Assembly (NCBI RefSeq): GCF_036697405.1
Contig: NZ_JBAHWA010000002.1
Location: forward strand, 186,001-250,000
DNA length: 64,000 nucleotides
Source: Lysobacter sp036697405
GTDB lineage: Bacteria > Pseudomonadota > Gammaproteobacteria > Xanthomonadales > Xanthomonadaceae
Direction of reading: 5' to 3'
The notes under the pieces are model-generated. The model was not told the DNA's origin. It made no database searches and saw nothing but the letters and a program-made list of their open reading frames with translations. Every line of letters begins with the position of its first letter. Positions within the stretch are counted from its first letter, which is position 1. This document shows positions 24,600-32,984 of the stretch, piece by piece. Both the position numbers and the translations under genes were made by a program.

Positions 24600-25283
24600 A
24601 TGCGAATTCTGTTGGTCGAAGACGAAGCACCGCTGCGCGAGACCCTGGCCGCGCGCCTGAAGCGGGAAGGCTTCGCTGTGGACGCCGCTCAGGACGGCGA
24701 GGAAGGCCTGTACATGGGCCGCGAAGTCCCGTTCGACCTGGGCATCATCGACCTCGGCCTGCCCAAGATGTCGGGCATGGAGCTGATCAAGGCCCTGCGC
24801 GACGAAGGCAAGAAGTTCCCGGTGCTGATCCTCACCGCGCGTTCGAGCTGGCAGGACAAGGTCGAAGGCCTCAAGCAGGGCGCCGACGACTACCTGGTCA
24901 AGCCCTTCCACGTCGAGGAGCTGCTGGCGCGCCTCAACGCGCTGGTGCGCCGCGCCGCGGGCTGGAGCAAGCCGACCCTGGAATGCGGGCCGGTCATGCT
25001 GGACCTGGCCGCGCAGACGGTCAGCGTGGCCGGCACCAACGTCGATCTGACCAGCTACGAGTACAAGGTGCTGGAGTACCTGATGATGCACGCCGGCGAG
25101 CTGGTCTCGAAGGCCGATCTCACCGAGCACATCTATCAGCAGGACTTCGACCGCGATTCCAACGTGCTCGAAGTCTTCATCGGCCGCCTGCGCAAGAAGC
25201 TGGACCCGGACGGCGCCATGAAGCCGATCGAGACCGTGCGCGGCCGCGGCTACCGCTTCGCCATTCCGCGCAGCGGGGAATAA
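24600..25283 (+). CDS. phoP: PhoP-type response regulator
   Basis: A 227-residue OmpR-family regulator. In the receiver domain the acidic pair lies in VEDE, the phospho-acceptor is Asp51 (GIIDLGLP), Thr is in ILTARSSWQDKVEGL and Lys in YLVKPFHVEE. The ARxSWQDKVE segment is characteristic of PhoP. The C-terminal winged helix ends ETVRGRGYRF. ATG 24600 follows AAGGGAG; GTG 24594 is an alternative. In related Xanthomonadaceae this system responds to low Mg or antimicrobial peptides. A strong terminator follows the gene. Confidence 0.92.
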   Translation: MRILLVEDEAPLRETLAARLKREGFAVDAAQDGEEGLYMGREVPFDLGIIDLGLPKMSGMELIKALRDEGKKFPVLILTARSSWQDKVEGLKQGADDYLVKPFHVEELLARLNALVRRAAGWSKPTLECGPVMLDLAAQTVSVAGTNVDLTSYEYKVLEYLMMHAGELVSKADLTEHIYQQDFDRDSNVLEVFIGRLRKKLDPDGAMKPIETVRGRGYRFAIPRSGE

Positions 25284-25365
25284 GGACGGGCTTCGTCCGG
25301 CCGCGGCCGGGCGAGGACGTCGGGCCGGGCATGCGGGCGGACGCAACCTACAGCGAATCCAAGCG

Positions 25366-25397
25366 ACCGGGCGCGAACGCGATTCGCGCCCGGTTTT
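25366..25397 (+). terminator. Strong intrinsic terminator between phoP and phoQ
   Basis: A perfect 12-bp stem (25366-25377 with 25383-25394) closes the loop CGCGA and runs into a TTTT tract (25394-25397). It lies 82 bases after the phoP stop and 41 bases before phoQ, so phoQ expression should depend on read-through or on an unseen promoter. Confidence 0.82.
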
Positions 25398-25437
25398 CGT
25401 TCGTGCGCCGGCGCCTGCCGCCGCGGAGCGCCGCGCG

Positions 25438-26835
25438 ATGAGCTGGGGCCAGCCGCGCTCGCTGCGCGCCCGCCAGCTGCTGGCGGCCAGCCTGGGCCTG
25501 CTGGCCTTCCTGGCCCTGGCCGGCTACGCCCTGGACCGGGCCTTCCTGGACACCGCCGAGAACAACCTGCGCGAACGCCTGCACGGCTACGCCCTGGCCT
25601 ACGCGGCCAAGGGCGATTTCGACCGCAGCGGCGAGTTCGTCGAGCCCTACGAACCGATCGACCCGCGCTTCGACCAGCCCGGCAGCGGCCTGTACGCCGA
25701 ACTGGTGCTGCCCAACGGGCATTGGGACTCGCCCTCGGCGCAGGGGCCGCTGCTGCCGGCCGCGTCCATGCTCAAGCCCAGCGAGCGCCGCTTCGAGGGC
25801 CCGCTGCCGATCACCGAGATCAACGGCGACGTCGGCGAGGCCTACCGCTACGGCATCGGCCTGACCTGGGCGGCGGGCGGCGACCCGCGCGCCGAATTCC
25901 CGTACACCATCTACATCCTCGAGAACACGACCTCGCTCAGCGGCCAGGTCGCGGTGTTCCGCGGCGCGCTGTGGCGCTACCTCGGCGGCGCCGGTTTCAT
26001 CCTGCTGTTGCTGCAGGCGCTGATCATGCAGTGGAGCCTGCGCCCGCTGCAGCGCGTGATCGAGGAACTCAAGCGCGTGCAGCGCGGCCTGGCCTCGCGC
26101 ATGAGCGAACGCCACCCGCGCGAGCTCGAACCGTTGACCGAAAGCATCAACGCCTTCATCGAGAGCGAGCGCGAGAACCTCGACCGCCAGCGCAACACCC
26201 TGGCCGATCTCGCCCACAGCCTGAAGACGCCGCTGGCGGTGCTGCGCGCGCGCCTGGACGACAACGCGCCCGACGGCGAGCTGCGCGAGGACGTGGACCT
26301 GCAGCTGCGGCGCATGAACGACCTGGTGTCCTACCAGCTCGCGCGCGCGGCCTCGGGCGGCCATGCCCTGTTCGCCGCGCCGGTCGCGATCGAGCCGCAT
26401 GCCGAGCAGATCGTGCGCGGCCTGGAAAAGGTCTACGCCGCCAAGGGCGTGCTGTGCGAATTCGACGTCACCCCGGGCGTGCAGTTCCACGGCGAGCCCG
26501 GCGATCTGCAGGAGCTGCTCGGCAACCTGCTCGAGAACGCCTTCAAATGGGCGCATTCGCGGGTGCTGCTGACGGTGACGCCGGGCGAGACCGCGCCCAA
26601 TCGCCGCCCCGGCCTGTTGCTGGCGGTCGACGACGACGGCCCCGGCATCCCGCCGGAGAAGGTCGCGCTGATCCTGCAGCGCGGCGTGCGCGGCGACGAG
26701 CGCGTGCACGGTCACGGCATCGGCCTGGCGATCGTGCAGGACCTGGTGCGCGGTTATCGCGGCACCCTGGACGTGGTGCCGTCGGACGAGCTGGGCGGCG
26801 CGCGCTTCGAGGTCAAGCTGCCGCCGGGGCTTTGA
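25438..26835 (+). CDS. phoQ: PhoQ-type sensor histidine kinase
   Basis: A 465-residue membrane kinase. The first membrane helix covers residues 10-30, a periplasmic sensor follows to about residue 180, and the second helix is at about 182-200. A HAMP-like linker leads to phospho-acceptor His260 in LADLAHSLKTPLAVL. The ATPase domain has the N box ENAFKWAH, G1 DDDGPGIPP and G2 GHGIGLAIVQ. It should phosphorylate the neighbouring PhoP. ATG 25438 is preceded by GGAGCG. It follows an intrinsic terminator, so it may be expressed at a low fixed fraction of phoP. Confidence 0.91.
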   Translation: MSWGQPRSLRARQLLAASLGLLAFLALAGYALDRAFLDTAENNLRERLHGYALAYAAKGDFDRSGEFVEPYEPIDPRFDQPGSGLYAELVLPNGHWDSPSAQGPLLPAASMLKPSERRFEGPLPITEINGDVGEAYRYGIGLTWAAGGDPRAEFPYTIYILENTTSLSGQVAVFRGALWRYLGGAGFILLLLQALIMQWSLRPLQRVIEELKRVQRGLASRMSERHPRELEPLTESINAFIESERENLDRQRNTLADLAHSLKTPLAVLRARLDDNAPDGELREDVDLQLRRMNDLVSYQLARAASGGHALFAAPVAIEPHAEQIVRGLEKVYAAKGVLCEFDVTPGVQFHGEPGDLQELLGNLLENAFKWAHSRVLLTVTPGETAPNRRPGLLLAVDDDGPGIPPEKVALILQRGVRGDERVHGHGIGLAIVQDLVRGYRGTLDVVPSDELGGARFEVKLPPGL

Positions 26836-26854
26836 GTTGCGCGGCGGGGCCTGA

Positions 26855-27107
26855 AGCAAATCCCCCTCGATCCCCCTTCTTCAAAGGGGGAAGACCAGCG
26901 CGCGCATTTCTCAGACAGTAGGACCAGTCTTGCCGTGTCTCTCAAAGGGAGAAGACAAGCGTTGGCGCGTCTCTCAAAGGGGAAGGCCGGCGGCGGCGCA
27001 TTTTTCAAAGGGAAAGACCAGCGGCGGCGCAGCCGTCGGCCAGTCGCGACTTCCCGTCGAACCGCTTTAGTTCCCCCCTTTGCAGAAGGGGGCTAGGGGG
27101 ATTTGCT
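26855..27107. repeat. Inverted-repeat element enclosing a degenerate 31-bp tandem array
   Basis: Arms of 37-38 bp, 26855-26892 and 27071-27107, are near-perfect inverses, each beginning AGCAAATCCCCCT and running to the CTTTG/CAAAG and GGGGGAA end. Between them, units starting CAAAGGG recur at 26882, 26943, 26975 and 27006, with period 31-32 and a decayed unit at 26913. The consensus is CAAAGGG, an AAG, a GC-rich GGCGC block, then T-rich. This fills the 305-base gap between phoQ and mtfA, which are convergent. Confidence 0.8.
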
Positions 27108-27140
27108 GTTGCTGTTGCTTTCGCCCTGGGCCCCCTTCCC

Positions 27141-27887
27141 TCAAGCGAACGGCGACGGCCCATAGAAGCGCTGCAGATGCGCGGCGATCTCCGGCATCGC
27201 CTCGCGCAGCAGGGCCGGGTCGCTGAAGTGGTACTCGGTGGCGACGGCGAAGAATTCCTCCGGCGCCTCGGCCGCGTAGGGGTCTATCAGGGTCTGGCGG
27301 CCCGAATCGACCTCGTCGACGAAGCCGTCGTACACGCGCTGGAAATCGCGCGCCCATTCGCGCTGCCACGGCCGCGGCAGCGGCGGGGTGCCGTCGAGCA
27401 GGCCGTCGAGCGCGTCGAGCTTGTGGGCGATCTCGTGCGCGGCCACGCAAAAGCCCGCGCGCGGGTCCTCGCAGTCGGCGGCGACGTCGGCCCAGGACAG
27501 GATCACCGGGCCGGATTCCCAGGCTTCGCCGATCAGTTCGTCCTGCCATTCGTGGAGAACGCCGGCGGCGTCGATGTGGCTGCGGTTGACCCGGAACGCA
27601 TCGGGATAAACGATCAGCTGCGACCAGCCGCGCAGGCCTTCGGCGCCGAACTCCAGCAGCGGCAGGCAGCACAGCATGGCCAGCATGCAGCGCTGGCGAT
27701 CGTCCAGGGTGAGCTCGCCGATCGGGCTGATGGTCTTTTCGTGCACGAAGCGCGCGACCAGTTCGCGCAGGCGTGCGTCGCGCGCCGCATCCAACGCGCG
27801 CGCCCACGGCACCGCATCGCGCGCGTCGCGCCAAAGATCGTCGGCAATGGACGCAGGCCGCCGCAGGCGGCGCAGGAAATCGAACAC
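27141..27887 (-). CDS. mtfA: MtfA-like zinc peptidase (M90 family)
   Basis: A 248-residue cytosolic metallopeptidase. The zinc motif AAHEIAHKLD (HExxH) lies at about residue 150 and the distal ligand region is PEEFFAVATEYHF. The QLIVYPDAF segment and N-terminal FDFLRRLRRP are typical of MtfA. In E. coli MtfA binds the repressor Mlc and affects the glucose PTS; in a Xanthomonadaceae-like host the partner is unknown, so only the peptidase fold is secure. It is convergent with phoQ across the repeat element. Confidence 0.9.
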   Translation of the reverse strand: MFDFLRRLRRPASIADDLWRDARDAVPWARALDAARDARLRELVARFVHEKTISPIGELTLDDRQRCMLAMLCCLPLLEFGAEGLRGWSQLIVYPDAFRVNRSHIDAAGVLHEWQDELIGEAWESGPVILSWADVAADCEDPRAGFCVAAHEIAHKLDALDGLLDGTPPLPRPWQREWARDFQRVYDGFVDEVDSGRQTLIDPYAAEAPEEFFAVATEYHFSDPALLREAMPEIAAHLQRFYGPSPFA

Positions 27888-28024
27888 GGCGGGCTAGGGC
27901 GGGCGAGGGAGCGACAGGCTAACCGCAAGCGTTTGCCCGCGCACGGGCGAGCGCAGGCAAAGCGTGAGGAACAGTGGGTGAATCAGCGCAACCGGTATGA
28001 GCGCGACGCGCCCGGCGGATCGGC

Positions 28025-28282
28025 TTAGCGGAACATGCCCGGCAGGAAGCTGTGCCAGCGCGGCGATTGCAGGCGGCCGTTGTTGGCGTCGCTGTGCACC
28101 GTGGGCTTGGCCTTGGGATCGGCGCGGGTCGGCGCGACGACCGCGCGATTGTTGGCGCGGACCGCGTCCTTCTTCTGCGAGCTGCTTTCCGGGCAGCTTT
28201 CGTTCGCGCTCAGCTTGACCTCGCGCGCGGCGACGCTCGCACTGGCGAGGGCGATCAGCAGGCAGAAGCAGATCCGTAGCAT
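28025..28282 (-). CDS. Small secreted protein, unknown function
   Basis: An 85-residue protein with a clear signal peptide (MLRICFCLLIALASASVAA). The mature part starts REVKLSANESCPESSSQKKD and ends WHSFLPGMFR, polar and probably disordered, with a single mature cysteine. The start ATG 28280-28282 has GAGGA upstream, which supports translation. It is divergent from the fatty-acid kinase fusion gene. I do not recognise a family. Confidence 0.68.
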   Translation of the reverse strand: MLRICFCLLIALASASVAAREVKLSANESCPESSSQKKDAVRANNRAVVAPTRADPKAKPTVHSDANNGRLQSPRWHSFLPGMFR

Positions 28283-28418
28283 GGCGGAATCCTCGTTAGC
28301 CCGGTTGGGTATCGCCACCGGACAGATCCGGACTATAGCGCGAAACCATGGCGCCCGTAGGCGCGACCCGTGCTGCGCCGCAGCAGGTTCGGACGAACGG
28401 TTGCGGCAGACTCCGGGC

Positions 28419-30251
28419 ATGAACCCGCCGCGCCCGCCCCTGACCGCTCCGGCCCTGCGCCGGGCCCTGATCGCCGGCGCCCGCCGGGTCATCGCCGGGC
28501 GCGACACTTTGAACAAGATCAACGTGTTCCCGGTCGCCGACGGCGACACCGGCAACAACCTGGCGCATACCCTGGGCAGCTTGCTGAATGGGGCGCTGAG
28601 CCGGCGCAGCCGGCATATCGGCGAACTCCTGCTGCGCATCGGCAACGACGCCATCGACGGCGCGCGCGGCAATTCGGGCGCGATCCTGGCCCAGTTCCTG
28701 CACGGGGTGGCCGAGCACGCGCGCGCCCAGCCGGTGCTGGACGCGGCCGCGCTGGCGGCCTCGGTGCGGCACGGCGCCGACAGCGCGCGCGCGGCCCTGG
28801 CGCACCCGGTCGAGGGCACCATCCTGAGCGTGATCGGCGCCTTCGCCGATGCCCTGGACGAAGCCGCGCGCGAGGCGGCCGGGCAGGGCGACCCGCGGCC
28901 CGGCTTCGCCAGCGCGCTGGCGCGCGCCCGCATCGCCCTGGCGCGCACGCCGCAGCAGATGGCGCTGCTGCAGCGCGCCGGCGTGGTCGACGCCGGTGCC
29001 CAGGGTTTCGTCGATCTGCTCGAAGGCATCGCCGAGTTCGTCGACGGCGGGCCGCGCGCCTTGCGCGTGCACGGCGCGGCCGCGGCCGCCAACGAAGCGC
29101 CCAGCGCGAACGAAGGCCACGCGCCGCACGAGGACGTCGATCCCGAACGGCGCTGGTGCAGCGAATGCCTGCTGCTGGGCGAAGGCATCGAACGCGAGCG
29201 TTTGCGCGCCGCGCTGGAAGCGATCGGCGCCGATTCGCTGGTGCTGGCCGGCGGCGCCACGCGCATGCGCGTGCATGCGCACGTCGGCGCGCCGCAGCGC
29301 TTGTTCGATGCCTGCGCCGCGTTCGGCACGGTCGAGGGCATGAAGGCCGACGACATGCTGTTGCAGCAGCGCAGCGCGGAGTCCTCGCAGCGCGTGGCGG
29401 TGGTGACCGACAGCGCCGCCGATCTGCCCGAGGCCGTGCTCGAACGCCACGCGCTGCACGTGGTGCCGGTGCGGGTCAGCGTCGACGGCCGCGATTACCT
29501 GGACAAGGTCGGCCTGGCCACGGGCGAGTTCTACCGGCGCATGGCCGCGTCCGCGGACCTGCCCAAGACCAGCCAGCCGCCGCCGGGCGATTTCCGCCGC
29601 CCCTTCGATTTTCTGCTCGCCCACCATCCCGAAGTGCTGTACGTCGGCCTGTCGCGCGCGGTCTCGGGCACGCTGCAGTCCGGCGAACAGGCCGCCGCGC
29701 GCGCCGACCCGCTGCGGGTGCGGGTGTTCGACAGCGTCAACGCCGCCGGCGGGCAGGGCCTGCTGGCCTGGCGCGCGGCGGAACTGGCCGAGGCCGGCGC
29801 CGACCTGGCCGCGATCCTGGCCGAACTGGAACGCCTGCGCCCGCTGACCCTGACCTGGGCGATGGCGCGCGACATCTCGCACGCGGTGCGCGGCGGTCGC
29901 ATCCCGGCCTGGGCCGGGCCCGCGGTGCGCTACAGCGGGCTGACCCCGGTGGCGCGCATGAAGGCCGACGGGCGCCTGGGCGTCAGCGGCGGCCTGCTGG
30001 CGTGGCGCAGCGCGCCGGAGCAGTTCGCGCGCTACGTCGCGCGCCGGTTGCCCGGCGGCGCGCGCTGGCGCGCCATCGTCGGCCATTGCGACGCGCGCGA
30101 CGACGGCGCGCGCCTGCTCGAAGCCCTGCGCCGCCGGGTCGGCCTGGCCGAAGCGCACCTGGTCGAAGCGCACCTGGTCGAAACCGGCCCGGCGATCGGC
30201 GCGCACGCCGGGCGCGGCGCCCTGCTGGTGTCGGTGCAACCGGCGCCGTGA
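28419..30251 (+). CDS. FakA-FakB fusion: DAK2 kinase domain plus DegV fatty-acid-binding domain
   Basis: A 610-residue protein joining two halves that are separate proteins in Firmicutes. Residues 1-210 form a DAK2 (DhaL-like) ATP-binding domain with NKINVFPVADGDTGNN metal ligands and GARGNSGAIL. Residues about 245-300 match the FakA middle/C-terminal region (CSECLLLGEG; RMRVHAHVG). Residues about 325-605 are DegV/FakB, with VVTDSAADLP, KTSQPPPG, SRAVSGTLQS and GGRIP. FakA phosphorylates fatty acids held by FakB, giving acyl-phosphate. The plsY gene, whose product consumes acyl-phosphate, starts 220 bases downstream. Activity of the fusion is inferred from domains. Confidence 0.88.
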   Translation: MNPPRPPLTAPALRRALIAGARRVIAGRDTLNKINVFPVADGDTGNNLAHTLGSLLNGALSRRSRHIGELLLRIGNDAIDGARGNSGAILAQFLHGVAEHARAQPVLDAAALAASVRHGADSARAALAHPVEGTILSVIGAFADALDEAAREAAGQGDPRPGFASALARARIALARTPQQMALLQRAGVVDAGAQGFVDLLEGIAEFVDGGPRALRVHGAAAAANEAPSANEGHAPHEDVDPERRWCSECLLLGEGIERERLRAALEAIGADSLVLAGGATRMRVHAHVGAPQRLFDACAAFGTVEGMKADDMLLQQRSAESSQRVAVVTDSAADLPEAVLERHALHVVPVRVSVDGRDYLDKVGLATGEFYRRMAASADLPKTSQPPPGDFRRPFDFLLAHHPEVLYVGLSRAVSGTLQSGEQAAARADPLRVRVFDSVNAAGGQGLLAWRAAELAEAGADLAAILAELERLRPLTLTWAMARDISHAVRGGRIPAWAGPAVRYSGLTPVARMKADGRLGVSGGLLAWRSAPEQFARYVARRLPGGARWRAIVGHCDARDDGARLLEALRRRVGLAEAHLVEAHLVETGPAIGAHAGRGALLVSVQPAP

Positions 30252-30270
30252 GGCCCGCGCCGTTGAGGGA

Positions 30271-30417
30271 GGAGCGGGCGCAAGCCGCGCCCGCGAAACC
30301 CCAGATGCGGCGAGCCATGCGCTTTGCATGAGATCGGACACCGGCGGACGGCGCCGCGTCGGATGACGAGGGTTGCGCCGTGGAGCGCATCGGCGCGGTC
30401 GCGGCTTGCGCCGCTCC
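30271..30417. repeat. Inverted repeat element between the kinase fusion and plsY
   Basis: GGAGCGGGCGCAAGCCGCG (30271-30289) reappears inverted, one base shorter, at 30400-30417. Inside lies a partial copy (GATGCGGCGAGCC, 30304-30316) of the repeat seen at 4925 and 44332. It fills most of the 220-base gap upstream of plsY. Confidence 0.6.
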
Positions 30418-30471
30418 TGCCCCTGAGCCGCAGGCGCTACGCAGGCGCGGCGCTCGCGCATAATCGCGCCC

Positions 30472-31131
30472 ATGTCGTCCCTGTCCCTGTCCTCGATCGC
30501 GCCGCTGAGCTACGCGCTGATCCTCGCCGCCTACCTGCTCGGCTCGCTGTCCGGCAGCCTGCTGCTGGGGCGCCTGCGCGGCGTCGATATCCGCCAGCAG
30601 GGCAGCGGCAACGCCGGCGGCACCAACGCCTTCCGCACCCAGGGCCTGCGCTTCGCCCTGGGCGTGGTCGCGATCGATATCGGCAAGGGCGCGCTCGCGG
30701 CCTGGCTGACGCTGCGCTATGCGCCGGTGGCCAGCGCGCTGAGCGTGACCGCGCACGGCTACCTGGCCGCGTTCGCGGCGATCGTCGGCCATGTCTGGCC
30801 GTTGTGGCACGGGCTGCGCGGCGGCAAGGGCGCGGCCACCGCGGTCGGCGGCCTGCTGGTGCTGTGGCCGTTCGCGCTGCCGCCGCTGCTGATGGTGTGG
30901 ATCGCGACCCTGGTGCTCAGCGGCTACGTCGGCCTGGCGACCGTGCTGGCGGCGCTGTGCCTGCCCTTGCTGGCCTGGTGGAGCGAGGCCGGCGAGCCGC
31001 GGCTGTGGTTCGCCTGCGCCGCCGCGCTGCTGATCGTGTTCACCCATCGCGGCAATCTCGCGCGCCTGCGCGCGGGCACCGAATCGCGTTTCGCGCGGGC
31101 GCGCCTGCTGCATCGTTTGCGGCGCGGCTGA
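30472..31131 (+). CDS. plsY: Glycerol-3-phosphate acyltransferase PlsY
   Basis: A 219-residue inner-membrane enzyme that transfers the acyl group from acyl-phosphate to glycerol 3-phosphate, the first step of phospholipid synthesis. The conserved blocks are visible: QGSGNAGGTNAFRTQG (residues 43-58), GHVWPLWHGLRGGKGAAT, and a C-terminal HRGNLARLRAGTE. About five to six membrane helices. It overlaps birA by one base (TGATG). Together with the upstream FakAB-type fusion it suggests a local exogenous-fatty-acid route into lipid. Confidence 0.95.
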   Translation: MSSLSLSSIAPLSYALILAAYLLGSLSGSLLLGRLRGVDIRQQGSGNAGGTNAFRTQGLRFALGVVAIDIGKGALAAWLTLRYAPVASALSVTAHGYLAAFAAIVGHVWPLWHGLRGGKGAATAVGGLLVLWPFALPPLLMVWIATLVLSGYVGLATVLAALCLPLLAWWSEAGEPRLWFACAAALLIVFTHRGNLARLRAGTESRFARARLLHRLRRG

Positions 31132-32132
31132 TGGACGAGCGCGCGCTGCTGCAACGACTGATCGCCGGCCCGGTCTCGGGCGACGCGCTCGCGCGCGTGT
31201 CCGGGCAGACCCGGGCCGCGGTGTGGAAGCGCATCGAGGCGCTGCGCGAGGCCGGGGTCGCGATCGAGGCCAAGCCCGGTCGCGGTTATGCCCTGAGTCA
31301 GCCGCTGGATCTGCTCGATGCCGGGGCGATCGTGGCGGCCCTGCCCGCGAGCGAACGCGCGCGCCTGGCCGGGCTCGAAGTGGCCTGGAGCATCGATTCC
31401 ACCAACAGCGAACTGCTGCGCCGGGCCACGCCCGCGCAGGGCGCGACGGTACTGCTGGCCGAGCGCCAGACCGGCGGCCGCGGCCGGCGCGGACGCGAAT
31501 GGGCCTCGCCGTTGGCCGCGCATCTGTACCTGTCGCTGGCGCGCGGCTTCGGCGGCGGCCTCGCGCGCCTGGGCGGCCTGAGCCTGGTCGCCGGCATCGC
31601 CGCGGTCGAGGCCCTGCACGCCCTGGGCTACGCCGGTGTGCGCCTGAAATGGCCCAACGATCTGGTCGTGCCCGGCGCGCAGGGCCTGCGCAAACTCGGC
31701 GGCCTGCTGATCGAAGGCGGCGGCGAACACGCCGGGCCGGTGCGCGCGGTGATCGGCCTGGGGCTCAACGTACGCATGCCGGTCGCCGCAGCGGCGGCGA
31801 TCGATCAACCCTGGTGCGACCTGACCGCGTTGAGCGCCGGCGTGGCGCCCGCACGCGATGCGGTCGCGGCGGCGCTGCTGGCGCGCCTGCTGCCGGCGCT
31901 GGACGAATTCGACGCCGACGGGCTGGCGCCGTTCCTGCCGCGCTATGCGGACTTGGACGCGCTGGCGGGCGCGGCGATCGCGGTCCACGGCGGCAACGGC
32001 CAGCGCCAGGACGGCGTCGCCCTGGGCCTGGCCGAGGACGGCGCCCTGCGCGTGCGCCTGGGGGACGGTTCGCTGCAGAGTTTCCATGCCGGCGAAGTCA
32101 GCGTGCGCCGCGCGCCCGGAGCGGGCGCATGA
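31131..32132 (+). CDS. birA: Biotin-[acetyl-CoA-carboxylase] ligase / biotin repressor
   Basis: A 333-residue bifunctional BirA. The N-terminal winged helix (residues 1-62) has GDALARVSGQTRAAVWKRIE, followed by the catalytic domain with the biotinyl-AMP loop GGRGRRGREWASP, KWPNDLVV and KLGGLLIE. The C-terminal SH3-like domain is also present. It attaches biotin to acetyl-CoA carboxylase and can repress biotin genes. It overlaps plsY at its start and coaX at its stop (ATGA), giving a translationally coupled plsY-birA-coaX unit. Confidence 0.95.
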   Translation: MDERALLQRLIAGPVSGDALARVSGQTRAAVWKRIEALREAGVAIEAKPGRGYALSQPLDLLDAGAIVAALPASERARLAGLEVAWSIDSTNSELLRRATPAQGATVLLAERQTGGRGRRGREWASPLAAHLYLSLARGFGGGLARLGGLSLVAGIAAVEALHALGYAGVRLKWPNDLVVPGAQGLRKLGGLLIEGGGEHAGPVRAVIGLGLNVRMPVAAAAAIDQPWCDLTALSAGVAPARDAVAAALLARLLPALDEFDADGLAPFLPRYADLDALAGAAIAVHGGNGQRQDGVALGLAEDGALRVRLGDGSLQSFHAGEVSVRRAPGAGA

Positions 32133-32893
32133 GCGCGTGGCTGTTCGACCTCGGCAATACCCGCCTCAAATGCGCGCCGCTGCAGGCCGACGGCCGCGCC
32201 GGCGCCGCGCTGGCGCTGCCGCATCGCGAGGACGACGTCGCCGCCGCGCTCGCCCAGGCCTTGCCCGCGCGCATCGAGGTCGCCTACCTGGCCAGCGTGG
32301 CCGCGCCCGGCCTGCGTCTGGCGGTGCTGGACGCGCTGACCGCGCGCTGCACGCGCATCGCGGTCGCGCGCACCCAGGCGCGCCTGGGCGCGGTGCGCAT
32401 CGCCTACGCCGATCCGCGCAAGCTCGGCGTCGACCGTTTCCTGGCCTTGCTCGGCGCTCATGCGCGCGGCGAGGGCGCGAGTTTGATCTGCGGCGTCGGC
32501 ACCGCCCTGACCGTGGACCTGCTGGATGCCGACGGCCTGCACCTGGGCGGCCGCATCGCGCCCTCGCCGACCCTGATGCGCGAGGCCCTGCACGCGCGCG
32601 CGGCGCAATTGCCCGAAAGCGGGGGCGGCTACGTCGATTTCGCCGCCGACACCGAAGACGCCCTGGCCTCGGGCTGCGACGGCGCGGCGCTGGCGCTGAT
32701 CGAACGCAGCCTGGACGCCGCCCAGCAACGCCTGGGCCGGCGCCCGCGATTGCTGCTGCACGGCGGCGGCGCCGAGGCCCTGCTGCCGCATTTGCGCGAG
32801 GCCGTGCCGGCACCGGGACTGGTGTTGGACGGGCTGGCGATCTGGGCCGCGGTCGAGCGCGACGGCGCCGATCCGGTCGGCGCTGCCGCCTGA
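32129..32893 (+). CDS. coaX: Type III pantothenate kinase
   Basis: A 254-residue ASKHA-fold kinase catalysing the first step of coenzyme A synthesis. The phosphate-1 motif is FDLGNTRLKC, the substrate region is KLGVDRFLALLGA, and phosphate-2 is ICGVGTALTVDLLD, followed by GGRIAPS. This type is insensitive to CoA feedback and uses monovalent cation, per family knowledge. The overlap with birA is conserved in many Proteobacteria. Confidence 0.94.
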   Translation: MSAWLFDLGNTRLKCAPLQADGRAGAALALPHREDDVAAALAQALPARIEVAYLASVAAPGLRLAVLDALTARCTRIAVARTQARLGAVRIAYADPRKLGVDRFLALLGAHARGEGASLICGVGTALTVDLLDADGLHLGGRIAPSPTLMREALHARAAQLPESGGGYVDFAADTEDALASGCDGAALALIERSLDAAQQRLGRRPRLLLHGGGAEALLPHLREAVPAPGLVLDGLAIWAAVERDGADPVGAAA

Positions 32894-32984
32894 TCCCTGC
32901 AAGCGCCCGTCCGGCGGGCGGACGCGTGCCGACGGGCGCCATTGCTGCCTAGAATCGGTGCGTGATCCGCCCGGAACCCGGCCC

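Noticed and set aside
26882..27020. Possible CRISPR array from the CAAAGGG repeats
   Set aside because: Units are degenerate, with period 31-32 and no distinct spacers between conserved repeats, no leader and no cas genes nearby.
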